From positions 1-52,963 of the forward strand of contig JAIECJ010000210.1 in the NCBI GenBank assembly GCA_029068555.1: DNA of 52,963 nucleotides, written 5' to 3'. Each line of letters opens with the position of its first letter. The stretch's first letter is position 1. Below the pieces are notes generated by a model. That model saw only the letters and a list, made by a program, of their open reading frames with translations, had not been told where the DNA came from and made no database searches. This stretch comes from Lachnospiraceae bacterium. GTDB lineage: Bacteria > Bacillota > Clostridia > Lachnospirales > Lachnospiraceae. The translations under genes and the position numbers were made by a program. Shown piece by piece: positions 34,598-46,670 of the stretch.

Positions 34598-36298
34598 CTA
34601 TACCCCTACCCGAATCACAACATCTGCCGCTGCAATTGTACTAGGCCGGTGGGCTATCATCAAAATAGTACGGTCTCCCCGCAGTTTTTTGACAGCTTCC
34701 TGCACAAGTGATTCGGACTCATTATCAAGCGCTGATGTCGCTTCATCCAGTATCATAACAGGCGCATCTCTGATAATAGCGCGCGCAATCGCAATCCGCT
34801 GCCGTTCTCCTCCCGACAATGTATTGCCGCGCTCTCCCAGCACTGTATCATACCCGTCTGGCAGCCTTATAATAAATTCATGGGCGTTCGCCGCCTTTGC
34901 CGCTAATACAACCTCCTCACGGCTTGCGCCACATCTGCCGTAAGCAATATTTTGGGCAATACTCACTTCATATAGATATGGCTCCTGCGGGACATAGGCA
35001 ATCTGTTGTCTGATTCCTTTCAGTGTAAAGTTCTGATACTCCTTTCCTCCAATTGACATGCTTCCCGACTCCACTGGATAAAAGCCCAGCAATAGCTTTG
35101 CAAGTGTACTTTTTCCACAACCAGATTCACCTACCACAGCCACATAGCTTCCTTTTTTGACTTCCATGGAAAACTGTTCCAGTACTTTCCTCCCACTATC
35201 GCCCGCACAATCATAAGAAAAGCTCACATTCCGCACAGACAGCATTATCTCATCCTTTGTATCTGTCATACTGTCATGGCAGCTGTCCTGAGCGGACTCC
35301 TGCTCCCACTGCTCTGGCTCCTCATCCATATCAATAAACGCAAAAATCTTCTCAGCATTGGCGATGCAGTTCATCATCTGCGGCAAATACTGACCGATTT
35401 CCAGAAAAGCATTCCGGAATGTACCATACAGTGAATACAATGCTGTCAACGCCCCCAGACTTACCCGCCCCTGGGATACAAACCATATACCCAGTCCCAG
35501 AAAAGCCAGTGCGCCAATCAGGTCAAACATCTGATTCAGGGACTCAAGCCCTGCAGACAATCGGTTTGTACTTTTCTGAATCTGGAAATATTCCCTGCCT
35601 GTTGTCTCGTATTCTGCTGTCAGCTTTGCGCCAACCGGAAAAATTTTAATCAGTTCCATTCCAGACAAAATACTTGTCAGTTTTTCAAGCATTATTTTAT
35701 TCTTGTCGGAAAGACGGCTTCCTGCTTTTTTCAAAGGTTTTGCAAAAAAGCTGTCCACCGCAAAAACAAGCAGGCTGATTCCAATCATACAAAGCGTAAG
35801 CTCCCAGCTAAAGTAAAACATTGGAATTAGATACACTATCGTTGATATGATGGCCGCAAGCAGTCTGCGAAGCCTCGATGTGTAAATGTCTGAAGCTTTC
35901 TGGGTATCAAAAATCAGACGCGACATAAAATCGCTGCTGTGGTTGTTCTCATAATACGACATTGGCAGGCGCATTGCCTTGGAAAAAACAAGCTTTTCCA
36001 CTTTTCCAGCCCCTTTCCGCCCCTCAATATTGTAGCGGATGATGCCAAACCGCCAAAGCAGCAGACATACCACAAAAACCACAAAGTTTTCAAGAACAGG
36101 CAGGAGCACATTATCCGTATTCCTGTCCTGTGCTGCTGTGACAATGTTCTTAATCAAATAAGAATTTGCTATCCTGCGGCCTGCATCCCCCAGCGTAGAA
36201 ACCAAAATAGCTCCCAGATAAACAGGCAGCCTGTCACCCATCAATCCCATAAATCGAAAAAACGTATTGACTTCACCCTTTTGCATACATTTCCGCAT
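34598..36298 (-). CDS. ABC exporter half-transporter 2 (membrane domain plus ATPase)
   Basis: The 566-residue half-transporter has six membrane segments (about 20-330) fused to an ATPase domain: Walker A GESGCGKST (about 393), Q-loop YVPQEPYLYEVSI, signature LSGGERQRIAIARA, Walker B VMILDEATSALDNES and MIAHRPST. It pairs with the half-transporter encoded just upstream, overlapping it by 26 nt. The C terminus ends ADVVIRVGV right after the switch region and so lacks about 20-25 usual residues, a mild truncation. A GAAGGGGAA site supports the ATG at 36298. Confidence 0.9.
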   Translation of the reverse strand: MRKCMQKGEVNTFFRFMGLMGDRLPVYLGAILVSTLGDAGRRIANSYLIKNIVTAAQDRNTDNVLLPVLENFVVFVVCLLLWRFGIIRYNIEGRKGAGKVEKLVFSKAMRLPMSYYENNHSSDFMSRLIFDTQKASDIYTSRLRRLLAAIISTIVYLIPMFYFSWELTLCMIGISLLVFAVDSFFAKPLKKAGSRLSDKNKIMLEKLTSILSGMELIKIFPVGAKLTAEYETTGREYFQIQKSTNRLSAGLESLNQMFDLIGALAFLGLGIWFVSQGRVSLGALTALYSLYGTFRNAFLEIGQYLPQMMNCIANAEKIFAFIDMDEEPEQWEQESAQDSCHDSMTDTKDEIMLSVRNVSFSYDCAGDSGRKVLEQFSMEVKKGSYVAVVGESGCGKSTLAKLLLGFYPVESGSMSIGGKEYQNFTLKGIRQQIAYVPQEPYLYEVSIAQNIAYGRCGASREEVVLAAKAANAHEFIIRLPDGYDTVLGERGNTLSGGERQRIAIARAIIRDAPVMILDEATSALDNESESLVQEAVKKLRGDRTILMIAHRPSTIAAADVVIRVGV

Positions 36299-37976
36299 AA
36301 ATTCCCCTTCTCTCCATCAGTTCCCTGTGCGTCCCTGACTCTGCTATCTTACCGCCGTTTACCACATAAATCCGCTTTGCATTTCTAACTGTGGACAATC
36401 TGTGTGCAATCACGATAACCGTTCTCCCAGACGCAATCCGCTCAACAGCTTCCTGAATCTTTTGCTCCGCCTCGACATCGACTGCGGCGGTCGGCTCATC
36501 CAGCAATAAAATCGGCGCATCTTTCAAAAAAGCCCTTGCGATAGAAATCCGCTGTCTCTGCCCTCCGGAAAGACGCACGCCGCGCTCACCCACAATCGTC
36601 TCATATCCATCAGGAAGCTGAATGATAAAATCATGGATATTTGCATTCCTGCATGCCATTACGACCTCCTCATCTGTGGCATATTCTTTTCCACACGCAA
36701 CATTCTGCCGAATCGTTCCAGGAAACAGAAATACATTCTGTGAAACCTCCGAAAAACAGCTTCTTGCCGCTTCCAAATCCCACTCCTCAAAGGGATGTCC
36801 AAAAAGCCTGTACTGACCATTATCCCTATCGTAAAAACCGCAGAGCAACTTGAAAATTGTTGACTTTCCCTCTCCAGATCCACCCACAAAGGCAGTCTGT
36901 TCCCCTGTCTCAATCCCAAAGCTCATCCCGTTTAATACAGGATGATCCCCACTACTGCTATAGCCAAAGCTCACATTGTTCCACTCGATTGCAGGTAAAT
37001 CTTTACTGCAATCTGGCAATGTCTGTACCCTGCCGCCTGTCTGTTCTTCTTTCTGGTTATATATCTCCTGTATCCGCCTGAGGGATACCGCAGCCTCGCG
37101 AATATCGTTTGCGCAGAATACTATATCGCCGATAGGATATAAAATCCTGCTCAGAACTACTGTAAACGCAAGCATTTCCCCAACTGTAATCCTTCCCTGC
37201 ATAGTCTCGTACAGTGCAAATAAATAGCAGACAATCACAGGAATTGTGGTGATTACATTTTTCAGCACCCATCCCATAGAGGAAATGCGTGTGCTCCTGC
37301 ACGCCTGATCCACCTTCCGGTCGATGACGGTGTCGATTTCCTTCTTCTGCACCTCATAGAGATTGTAACTCCTGCCAATCACAATACCCTGAATCGCATC
37401 GTAAGCCTTTTTGTTGCATTCATCCATATGGGTGCGCAGCTTCTGAGCGATCTGGGCAAGCTTCTTTGACAGTCGGTCTGCCACGATCAGCATCACTGGG
37501 TAACTCGCAAACAGTACGACTATCAGCAATGCATCCATCTGAACAAGATAAATCGTCGCGGTCACTACCACAATCAGATTAACAAGAAGATTCGGCAGAA
37601 TTTCCGAAAAAAATCTCCCCAGTTCATCCATGTCTGATATCAGTCTCGTGATAATACTTCCACTGCCCATTTCATCAAAGTAGGAAAAAGGAAGCCTGAC
37701 TAAATGTTTTCCAAGCGATGCACGCACGTCCCTCTGTACCATCGCGCTGTAATGATTACTAAAAATACCTTTGAGATACGCCGCTGCTGTCCCCAGCACA
37801 ATCATCCGCAGCAACGGCGTCATAAACGCTTCGAAATCTACCTGCTGTCCGCCCATCACCCCATCTGCAGCCTGAGCGATCAAGTCATTTCCCAGAAGTA
37901 TGATTTCATTCAAAACTACTGAGAATATTATAAACAGCAGCAGCATATACCCATTGCGCAAACCAGCCTTTACCAT
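36273..37976 (-). CDS. ABC exporter half-transporter 1 (membrane domain plus ATPase)
   Basis: The 567-residue partner has a full membrane domain and a complete ATPase: GGSGEGKST (Walker A), Q-loop EVSQNVFLFPGTI, LSGGQRQRISIARAF, ILLLDEPTAAVDVEAE and VIVIAHRLSTVRNAKRIYVVNGG. The ATG at 37976 follows GGGAGG at 5 nt; the GTG at 38018 would add 14 residues overlapping nothing useful. It lies 63 nt after the XRE-PurM regulator and overlaps the second half-transporter by 26 nt, so the three genes form one operon. Substrate is unknown: drug, peptide or metabolite. Confidence 0.92.
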   Translation of the reverse strand: MVKAGLRNGYMLLLFIIFSVVLNEIILLGNDLIAQAADGVMGGQQVDFEAFMTPLLRMIVLGTAAAYLKGIFSNHYSAMVQRDVRASLGKHLVRLPFSYFDEMGSGSIITRLISDMDELGRFFSEILPNLLVNLIVVVTATIYLVQMDALLIVVLFASYPVMLIVADRLSKKLAQIAQKLRTHMDECNKKAYDAIQGIVIGRSYNLYEVQKKEIDTVIDRKVDQACRSTRISSMGWVLKNVITTIPVIVCYLFALYETMQGRITVGEMLAFTVVLSRILYPIGDIVFCANDIREAAVSLRRIQEIYNQKEEQTGGRVQTLPDCSKDLPAIEWNNVSFGYSSSGDHPVLNGMSFGIETGEQTAFVGGSGEGKSTIFKLLCGFYDRDNGQYRLFGHPFEEWDLEAARSCFSEVSQNVFLFPGTIRQNVACGKEYATDEEVVMACRNANIHDFIIQLPDGYETIVGERGVRLSGGQRQRISIARAFLKDAPILLLDEPTAAVDVEAEQKIQEAVERIASGRTVIVIAHRLSTVRNAKRIYVVNGGKIAESGTHRELMERRGIYAEMYAKG

Positions 37977-38039
37977 AAAGTCCTCCCTTACAACAACCAT
38001 ATTTCTGACGACATGCACCTTTACGGCATATTAATGTTT

Positions 38040-39284
38040 CTACATTAACCAAACGCGCGCATCCGGATGTTCCCCATCCTTTTCTATTCTTCCGATACAT
38101 TCACATGAATGGTATTGTTCTATAATTTTCACTGCCCTGTCACACTGCTCCCTGGGAACTGCCAGCAGCATCCCGATGCCGAGCGAAAAATCCTCCAAAA
38201 AACACTCCCTGTCCATCATATTCAAATCGTACAGATATTGAAACAACGCTGGCATTGGTATTCTGTCAAGAGAAATACCTGCTCCAAGACCTTTCGGCAT
38301 TGTATCATAGCATTTCCTGTTAAATAATGATTTGCTAATGACAAAAACACCATGTATGAGGTTCTGTCTGTTAAGCTCACAGACTACATTAACATAGGAA
38401 GTGTTCGGTTTCATCAGTTCGTCCATAAATACCTTCTCCCCGTCAATCTTTTCGTATGCTATGTCTGGTCTTCTGTCAAGAATAACTTTGACAAAGGGAT
38501 AACTGAGCGATGAAATGCCTTCTGTATGCAGTGCAATTAAGACATCCCCCTCTGCAATCCTGTCGCCCGTTATGATTTCCTTTCTGTCAGAATTGCCCAT
38601 CACCAAAGCCCCTATTTTATATTCATCCGCACCGTAATTGACTGCCTGAGCTGCTACCTCCAATCCTGCGAATATGATTCCACTGTCCTCACATGCCTCT
38701 TTGAAAGCTTCTCCCATGAACAGGATCTGACCGCTGTCATTATTTCCACAGACTATATTCACTAGTAAAATAGAAGGCTTCACACCAAAGCGTATCAGAT
38801 TGTTGGCGGCAGTTGACACCAAGTCCATACAGATTTCCCTGTCATACCCGTTTTCCATGGCAAAACGTTCCTTGGAACCGGGAACATGGTTCGCCAATAC
38901 ACACACTGGCTCCTCCATGCCAGAAAGATCTGGCTTAAAAAATACAGGGTCGGCAACGTTTGTGTGAATCAGCCTGTCATCCGGTGTGATAAGGCGGCTT
39001 AGTTTGTCCTTTACAATATGAAGTTTTTTGGCATCCAGACCAGTATCTATATAGCTGATAGTCTTTCTTTCCTCCGAAAGTCCATTCAGCAGAAAATCAA
39101 CAGTCGTATCAAGCACCTGCGCGATATCATAAATCATATCCACTGACGGCAGGCTGATTCCCTGCTCCCATCTTGAAACCGCCTGATAGGAGACGTTTAG
39201 CAAATCTGCAAGCTGCTTCTGCGTCATTCCTTTTATCTTCCTCTGTTCTGAGACTGCCCTTCCAACCTTCTCCCTGTCAAGCAT
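38040..39284 (-). CDS. XRE helix-turn-helix fused to degenerate PurM (AIR synthase) domain
   Basis: Residues 1-68 form an XRE/Cro repressor-type DNA-binding domain (QRKIKGMTQKQLADLLNVSYQAVSRWEQGISLPS). Residues 85-414 follow the whole PurM (AIR synthase) fold, from DDRLIHTNVADPVFF to FSLGIGMLLAVPREQCDRAVKII. Key catalytic spots differ: the DGVGTK loop reads HVPGSK, GGETAEMPGMY reads AGLEVAAQAVNY, and ITGGG reads VISKS. The enzyme activity is probably lost, and the fold may bind a nucleotide-like ligand. It is the first gene of the exporter operon, so it probably controls that operon from its own promoter. I know of no described function for such a fusion. Confidence 0.85.
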   Translation of the reverse strand: MLDREKVGRAVSEQRKIKGMTQKQLADLLNVSYQAVSRWEQGISLPSVDMIYDIAQVLDTTVDFLLNGLSEERKTISYIDTGLDAKKLHIVKDKLSRLITPDDRLIHTNVADPVFFKPDLSGMEEPVCVLANHVPGSKERFAMENGYDREICMDLVSTAANNLIRFGVKPSILLVNIVCGNNDSGQILFMGEAFKEACEDSGIIFAGLEVAAQAVNYGADEYKIGALVMGNSDRKEIITGDRIAEGDVLIALHTEGISSLSYPFVKVILDRRPDIAYEKIDGEKVFMDELMKPNTSYVNVVCELNRQNLIHGVFVISKSLFNRKCYDTMPKGLGAGISLDRIPMPALFQYLYDLNMMDRECFLEDFSLGIGMLLAVPREQCDRAVKIIEQYHSCECIGRIEKDGEHPDARVWLM

Positions 39285-39408
39285 TTTATCTCCTCCCTGT
39301 ATTTGTCTTTAAAGGTTTACCAGTAACCTTCCCCTTTACAGAAAAGTTTATCACAGCACAATGAAATTCACAATCAACGAACTATTGAGACAGAACGCGA
39401 AACTCAAC

Positions 39409-39617
39409 TAGAGTGTGTTTGAAAAATCATTCCTACCACCTGCATAACGACGCGTACGCGTCGTATTCACCACTTTGCGTGATATTTGCGCCAAATTCAG
39501 TCAACGTAAGGCATTGCCCTTTATGCCTTTGCCTCCTATGCCTCCTTCATTTGGCTCAAATCTCCCACAAACTGTGACGCACATCTGGCAGAAAGCATTT
39601 TTCTTTTTTCAAACTGC
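39409..39617 (-). repeat. MITE-like element A, near-complete copy in reverse orientation
   Basis: It begins TAGAGTGTGTTTGAAAAATC, which is the right end of the element reversed, and runs through to AGAAAGCATTTTT. The outer end then reads CTTTTTTCAAACTGC instead of the standard repeat. It fills most of the gap between the XRE-PurM gene and the tandem AraC genes, just upstream of the AraC promoter. Confidence 0.82.
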
Positions 39618-39645
39618 TTTTCCCTCTTTTTTTAGATTTCAAGCA

Positions 39646-39674
39646 TTTACCCACTTTTTTTATTGTGTTATACT
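39646..39674 (+). promoter_or_regulatory. Promoter of the tandem AraC genes
   Basis: TTTACC (39646-39651) and TATACT (39669-39674) are 17 bp apart. The first AraC gene starts 60 nt downstream with an AGGAGGAGGG site. Confidence 0.55.
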
Positions 39675-39733
39675 CGATACAATCAATTAGCGTCCACTTT
39701 TTCACAAAAATTTTCAGGAGGAGGGAATCTTTC

Positions 39734-40588
39734 ATGCCGCTTCCATTAAAGCCGGGATATCACTTTCATTATGAGCACAATATCCGTCCACCGTATTTTG
39801 AGATGACCGCAGCGGAGGCATACACAGATTTCTATGCCGTCTCCTATATAATAAGCGGCGAACTGCTCAGCTGTTCTCCCAGTGTTACGAAGATTATCAG
39901 GGCTGGTGACCTTACATTCACACCGAAAAACATCTATTTCCGCACTGTCTGTGTATCCGATGAACCGCGCGAAAATTTTCTTATGAAATTTACAGATTCC
40001 ATGATTGATGATTTTCTACGGACTGCCGGGTTTGACAGTTTTAATGAATTTTACGCAGCACATGCCACAATTCACATTCAAAAAAGCGCACAGGATAAAG
40101 TTCTATCCATTATCCGTGAGCTTGAAAAAGAGTGGAACGCCTATGGAAGATATTCGGAAATTTTATTAAAGGGACTTTTAAATAAACTCATTATTACAGC
40201 CATAAGAGATGGAATCAGTGATCCATATATACCAACTATAAAATCCAAAAGTCATGAGTACTATATGGATGCTGCTGTGCAATATATTCATATGCATCTG
40301 ACTGAAAACCCTACCTTATCAAAAACTGCCGCCGCCGTGAATATTTCCGCATCGTACTTGTCAAAACTGTTTATTAATTACATGCACACCCCTTTTTCTA
40401 CTTTTGTACTAAATGAAAAAGTCCTGGCTGCCCGCAATCTGCTCGCTGACTCAAGGCTCAGCATTAATGAGATTGCCTTTAAAACGGGATTTTCCAGCTC
40501 CGCCTATTTCAGCGACTGCTTTAAACGCATCACAGGAGAATCGCCGTTACAGTTTCGAAAAAAATATGAACGGTTCGAAAACGGATAA
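39734..40588 (+). CDS. AraC-family regulator, tandem copy 1
   Basis: A 284-residue AraC protein with an N-terminal cupin-like sensor (MPLPLKPGYHFHYEHNIRPPYFEMTAAEAYTDFYAV) and a C-terminal double helix-turn-helix (about 185-280: LSKTAAAVNISASYLSKLFINYMHTPFSTFVLNEK, then SINEIAFKTGFSSSAYFSDCFKRITGESPLQFRKKY). The start at 39734 follows CAGGAGGAGGG; a longer open frame to 39665 has no binding site. It is followed after 11 nt by a close paralogue. The target is unknown; the nearest loci are the XRE-PurM exporter and the galactan genes. Confidence 0.9.
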   Translation: MPLPLKPGYHFHYEHNIRPPYFEMTAAEAYTDFYAVSYIISGELLSCSPSVTKIIRAGDLTFTPKNIYFRTVCVSDEPRENFLMKFTDSMIDDFLRTAGFDSFNEFYAAHATIHIQKSAQDKVLSIIRELEKEWNAYGRYSEILLKGLLNKLIITAIRDGISDPYIPTIKSKSHEYYMDAAVQYIHMHLTENPTLSKTAAAVNISASYLSKLFINYMHTPFSTFVLNEKVLAARNLLADSRLSINEIAFKTGFSSSAYFSDCFKRITGESPLQFRKKYERFENG

Positions 40589-40599
40589 GGAGGATTATT

Positions 40600-41439
40600 A
40601 TGCCGCTTCCATTAAAGCCAGGTTACAACTTTAATTTTGCTCGCATTCGCCGTCCGCCGCACTATGAGATGTCAGCTGCTGAGGCATACACGGATTTCTA
40701 CGGCATCTCCTATATGATCAGCGGCGAGCGCCTGATTTACGCACCGGACTACACCACTATTACACAGGCGGGTGAATTGAATTGTATTCCAAAATACGTG
40801 TATCGACGCACCACATATATATCTGATATGCCTTATGAGCATATCCTTATCAAATTTACGGATTCCATGGCTGCGGAGCTCTTTGATGTCATCGGCATTG
40901 AAAATTACAACGAACTCTGTCAGGAACATGTTATCCGGTTTGAAAAAAACACACAGGATAAAATTAGCGCAATTTTTCAGGAAATGGAACAGGAATGGAA
41001 TGCTTACAACAAGTACTCCGAGCTGCTTTTGAAAGGGCTGCTGCACAAGCTGATTATTACCTGCCTGCGTGAGCGCATCATCAGTGATGTCAATGTCCTC
41101 AGCCTTGAAAAGAAACATGACTGTCTTGCGGATGCAATCAAATATGTAAAGTCTCACCTGCGCGAGAATCCATCGCTGAACACGACTGCGCAGCAGATTA
41201 ATATTTCTCCCTCTTATCTGTCCAAAATATTTGTGACGTATCTGCACACACCGTTTTCTACCTTTGTTCTGAATGAAAAAATGGCTTATGCACAAAAGCT
41301 CCTCGCTCATTCAAATTTGAGCATGACTGAGGTTGCCGTCGAAGCCGGATTTTCAAGCAGCTCTTATTTCAGTGACTGCTTCCGACGCAATGCGGGGATT
41401 TCGCCGCTGCAGTTTCGTAAAGAAAATCGTCCGTTCTAA
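40600..41439 (+). CDS. AraC-family regulator, tandem copy 2
   Basis: This 279-residue paralogue of the preceding gene has the same start (MPLPLKPGYNFNF), the same layout and clear similarity along its whole length, for example KFTDSMAAELFDVIG against KFTDSMIDDFLRTAG. The DNA-binding half (LNTTAQQINISPSYLSKIFVTYLHTPFSTFVLNEK and SMTEVAVEAGFSSSSYFSDCFRRNAGISPLQFRK) is the best conserved part. The pair probably arose by local duplication and may bind related operators while sensing different ligands. AAGGAGG precedes the ATG. Confidence 0.9.
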   Translation: MPLPLKPGYNFNFARIRRPPHYEMSAAEAYTDFYGISYMISGERLIYAPDYTTITQAGELNCIPKYVYRRTTYISDMPYEHILIKFTDSMAAELFDVIGIENYNELCQEHVIRFEKNTQDKISAIFQEMEQEWNAYNKYSELLLKGLLHKLIITCLRERIISDVNVLSLEKKHDCLADAIKYVKSHLRENPSLNTTAQQINISPSYLSKIFVTYLHTPFSTFVLNEKMAYAQKLLAHSNLSMTEVAVEAGFSSSSYFSDCFRRNAGISPLQFRKENRPF

Positions 41440-41440
41440 A

Positions 41441-41472
41441 AGGGCAGGCTCCTTTACAAAAGAGCCTGCCCT
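41441..41472. terminator. Bidirectional terminator between AraC pair and galactan locus
   Basis: AGGGCAGGCTC and GAGCCTGCCCT (perfect 11-bp arms, 10-nt loop) lie right after the second AraC gene. On the minus strand a TTTT run follows, so it also ends the galactan-locus transcript. Confidence 0.85.
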
Positions 41473-41491
41473 GTCACATCTCAATATTTAT

Positions 41492-41710
41492 TTAGTCAAA
41501 ATCAAACTTCGTAAACCGTTTTGCCCTGTCAAGGTAACGGAACCGTACCATCTCATTTTTCTCAAGGACATCCTCCTCTGTGCCTCTATACTGACAGCGG
41601 ATGCAGCTGTAGATGCCTGTATCTTTATTGTAAAACATGTCGATGTCGAGGTCTCGCATAAAGCAGGATGGACATCTGTAATTTAATTTGCCTTTTCCAA
41701 GTTGAGCCAT
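41492..41710 (-). CDS. Small zinc-ribbon protein in the galactan locus
   Basis: The 72-residue protein has a four-cysteine zinc ribbon: C13, C16 (RCPSCF) and C36, C39 (SCIRCQ), with aromatic and charged residues after it. The ATG at 41710 has AAGGAGG about 10 nt upstream and overlaps the end of the 619-residue gene by 28 nt. No family is recognised. It is the last gene of the galactan transcript before the terminator and could be a small regulator or RNA- or protein-binding adaptor. The function is not known. Confidence 0.7.
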   Translation of the reverse strand: MAQLGKGKLNYRCPSCFMRDLDIDMFYNKDTGIYSCIRCQYRGTEEDVLEKNEMVRFRYLDRAKRFTKFDFD

Positions 41711-43542
41711 GTTGCAAATACCTCCTTATCAGAAATTGTCTTCTTGTAGCCGAGCTTGAACATCGGTGAGAACGCGTATCCCTCCTCGATATAACCGAGC
41801 GCCTTGTCAGAGGCAGTGAGAGAAACCTTTGTCTCGATTGCCGGAATCACTGCACTTACTGCACTTGCGCCGTCAAGCTTCGCATCGCGGCATCTGTACT
41901 CATAGTTGATGGTCTCGCCGCCTTCACCTTCACATGCGAGTGTGATACCGGTCATGTCCTCTGGATACTCTGTTGTGCCATAGCATGCTGTGATGTACTC
42001 ATCAAGCGTAATCTCTGCGGACGGGTCGCTGATTTCAAGAATATTTCTCTCAATCTTGATATTGGAAGCGCCTTCCTCAAAGTATTCCTTTGTCTGAAGC
42101 TTCACAGTCACGCCGTTAAACTGGATTTCAACAGGGTCAAGTGTCAGGATGCGCGTCTTTTTGCCGTCAATCACTTCCTCCGAGAAATGGCTGTGTGTCG
42201 GACAGAGACAGAGGTCAACTTCCTCACCCTTATAAGAAAGCTTCGCACTTCTCACGGTACCTGCTCCTGCATAGTGTGTAAAGTAACCTGCACGATACTT
42301 CTCCTGAATCAGGAACGGGTAGGAAGCATCCTGTACATGTGGTGTGCCGATGCCGACAGGCCAGTTTAATTTTGCCACATAAGGGCGAAGGTCAACAATC
42401 GCGCCGCCCTGATCCATGTTCACGCATGCTCTCATGTACGGGTCACAGTACCAGAACAGCTGCTTGTCAGACCCGTAGAGGATATCCCGCCATGGCGCAC
42501 ACTCCGGCTCATTGTAGTTTCCTGCGTTGACGCCTTTCTTTTCTCTATAATAGTCTGCAAACTCTGCCATGGTCATGTCGATGAGCTTGCCCTCTTTTTT
42601 CAGGTCTCCGTAGTACTTGCAGCCATCGCTGTATGACTTATACAGAAGCTCATAGGGCTGCTCCCAGCGTCCCATCTTGTTCATCCAGCCTGGTCCTACG
42701 AACATCATGTTGTAGGAGTAGCCGTTGTTGTACTTTGCAAGGTCGCGGTACTGGTCAATCAGGTTATAGAGATAGGGATATTCCCATGTCTTCGTGTCGT
42801 AAATCATGCCGCGAAGCACGTTCTGCGGATGCGTGCCGAAGTTTGAACCATTTCCGTCATAACATGCAATCAAGTCTCTTGACAGATGCGGGATTGCAAC
42901 AATTCCAGAGTCCTCTGCTGCATTTGCCGCAGGTGCATGGGTATTTTGTTTTGATGGAATCCACGGTGCCCATGGACCGCCGTCAAATAGTGTGTACCAT
43001 GAATTGTTGCAGGTGTGGTATGCCTTTGGTCCTTCCTCCCAGCATGTCGCAACCGCGCATTTTACAGTCGGATACTTTTCCTTGATGTAGTTTGTCAGCT
43101 CGGCATCCATATAGTAAGATCCTGTTGACTCTGGATAAAATCCAAATTTGTCATGGAACTTCTCAAAAACATCATTGACGATTGCCTTCTTGTCCTCCAT
43201 CGAGAACATCCAGATACAGAAGTCCTTTGTCTTGTACTTCTCACGGAACTCCTCGCAGGGAAGTCCGAGCAGGGAAAGTGCAATCTCATCACCAAACTCC
43301 TCATGGTCATGTTTTGCAATCTCCACTGCCTCATCATTGAACAATGAAGCGTAGGTCATCTGGATTGTCACCTTCAGACCATTCTCATGTGCCAGTCTCT
43401 GCTGTGTCTTGAAGATATCGAGCGATTCGGTCAAGAGTGCCTTATCTCCGATATCCTCCTCCTTTCCCTGTCCTGTGACAGTCGCAGAATACTCCGGAAC
43501 CATCTCCGGACGATGGATAATGTTTAATACAAATTTATCCAC
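41683..43542 (-). CDS. Unrecognised 619-residue protein, possible carbohydrate-active enzyme
   Basis: I do not recognise a named family. There is no signal peptide or membrane segment. The N-terminal 330 residues read like a beta/alpha barrel: LNIIHRPEMVPEY at the start with H10, KVTIQMTYASLF, AKHDHEEFGDEIALSLLG (H78, D79, H80), and GFYPESTGSYYMDAELTNYIKEKYPTVKCAVATCWEE (134-170), which recalls NodB/GH57-type deacetylase or hydrolase barrels. The remaining part is beta-rich. It starts 25 nt after the lacZ stop, so the two are translated together. A role in trimming or deacetylating a galactan side group is a guess. Confidence 0.7.
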   Translation of the reverse strand: MDKFVLNIIHRPEMVPEYSATVTGQGKEEDIGDKALLTESLDIFKTQQRLAHENGLKVTIQMTYASLFNDEAVEIAKHDHEEFGDEIALSLLGLPCEEFREKYKTKDFCIWMFSMEDKKAIVNDVFEKFHDKFGFYPESTGSYYMDAELTNYIKEKYPTVKCAVATCWEEGPKAYHTCNNSWYTLFDGGPWAPWIPSKQNTHAPAANAAEDSGIVAIPHLSRDLIACYDGNGSNFGTHPQNVLRGMIYDTKTWEYPYLYNLIDQYRDLAKYNNGYSYNMMFVGPGWMNKMGRWEQPYELLYKSYSDGCKYYGDLKKEGKLIDMTMAEFADYYREKKGVNAGNYNEPECAPWRDILYGSDKQLFWYCDPYMRACVNMDQGGAIVDLRPYVAKLNWPVGIGTPHVQDASYPFLIQEKYRAGYFTHYAGAGTVRSAKLSYKGEEVDLCLCPTHSHFSEEVIDGKKTRILTLDPVEIQFNGVTVKLQTKEYFEEGASNIKIERNILEISDPSAEITLDEYITACYGTTEYPEDMTGITLACEGEGGETINYEYRCRDAKLDGASAVSAVIPAIETKVSLTASDKALGYIEEGYAFSPMFKLGYKKTISDKEVFATWLNLEKAN

Positions 43543-43567
43543 TTTTCATTCCTCCTTTTTGCGTTTT

Positions 43568-46651
<3,084 letters not shown>

Positions 46652-46670
46652 TCAACTATGCACTCTTGTT

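Noticed and set aside
34598-36298. Frameshift at the end of the second ABC half-transporter
   Set aside because: The protein ends about 20-25 residues early, but all nucleotide-binding motifs are complete and I saw no clear continuation in another frame, so I treat it as a natural short end.
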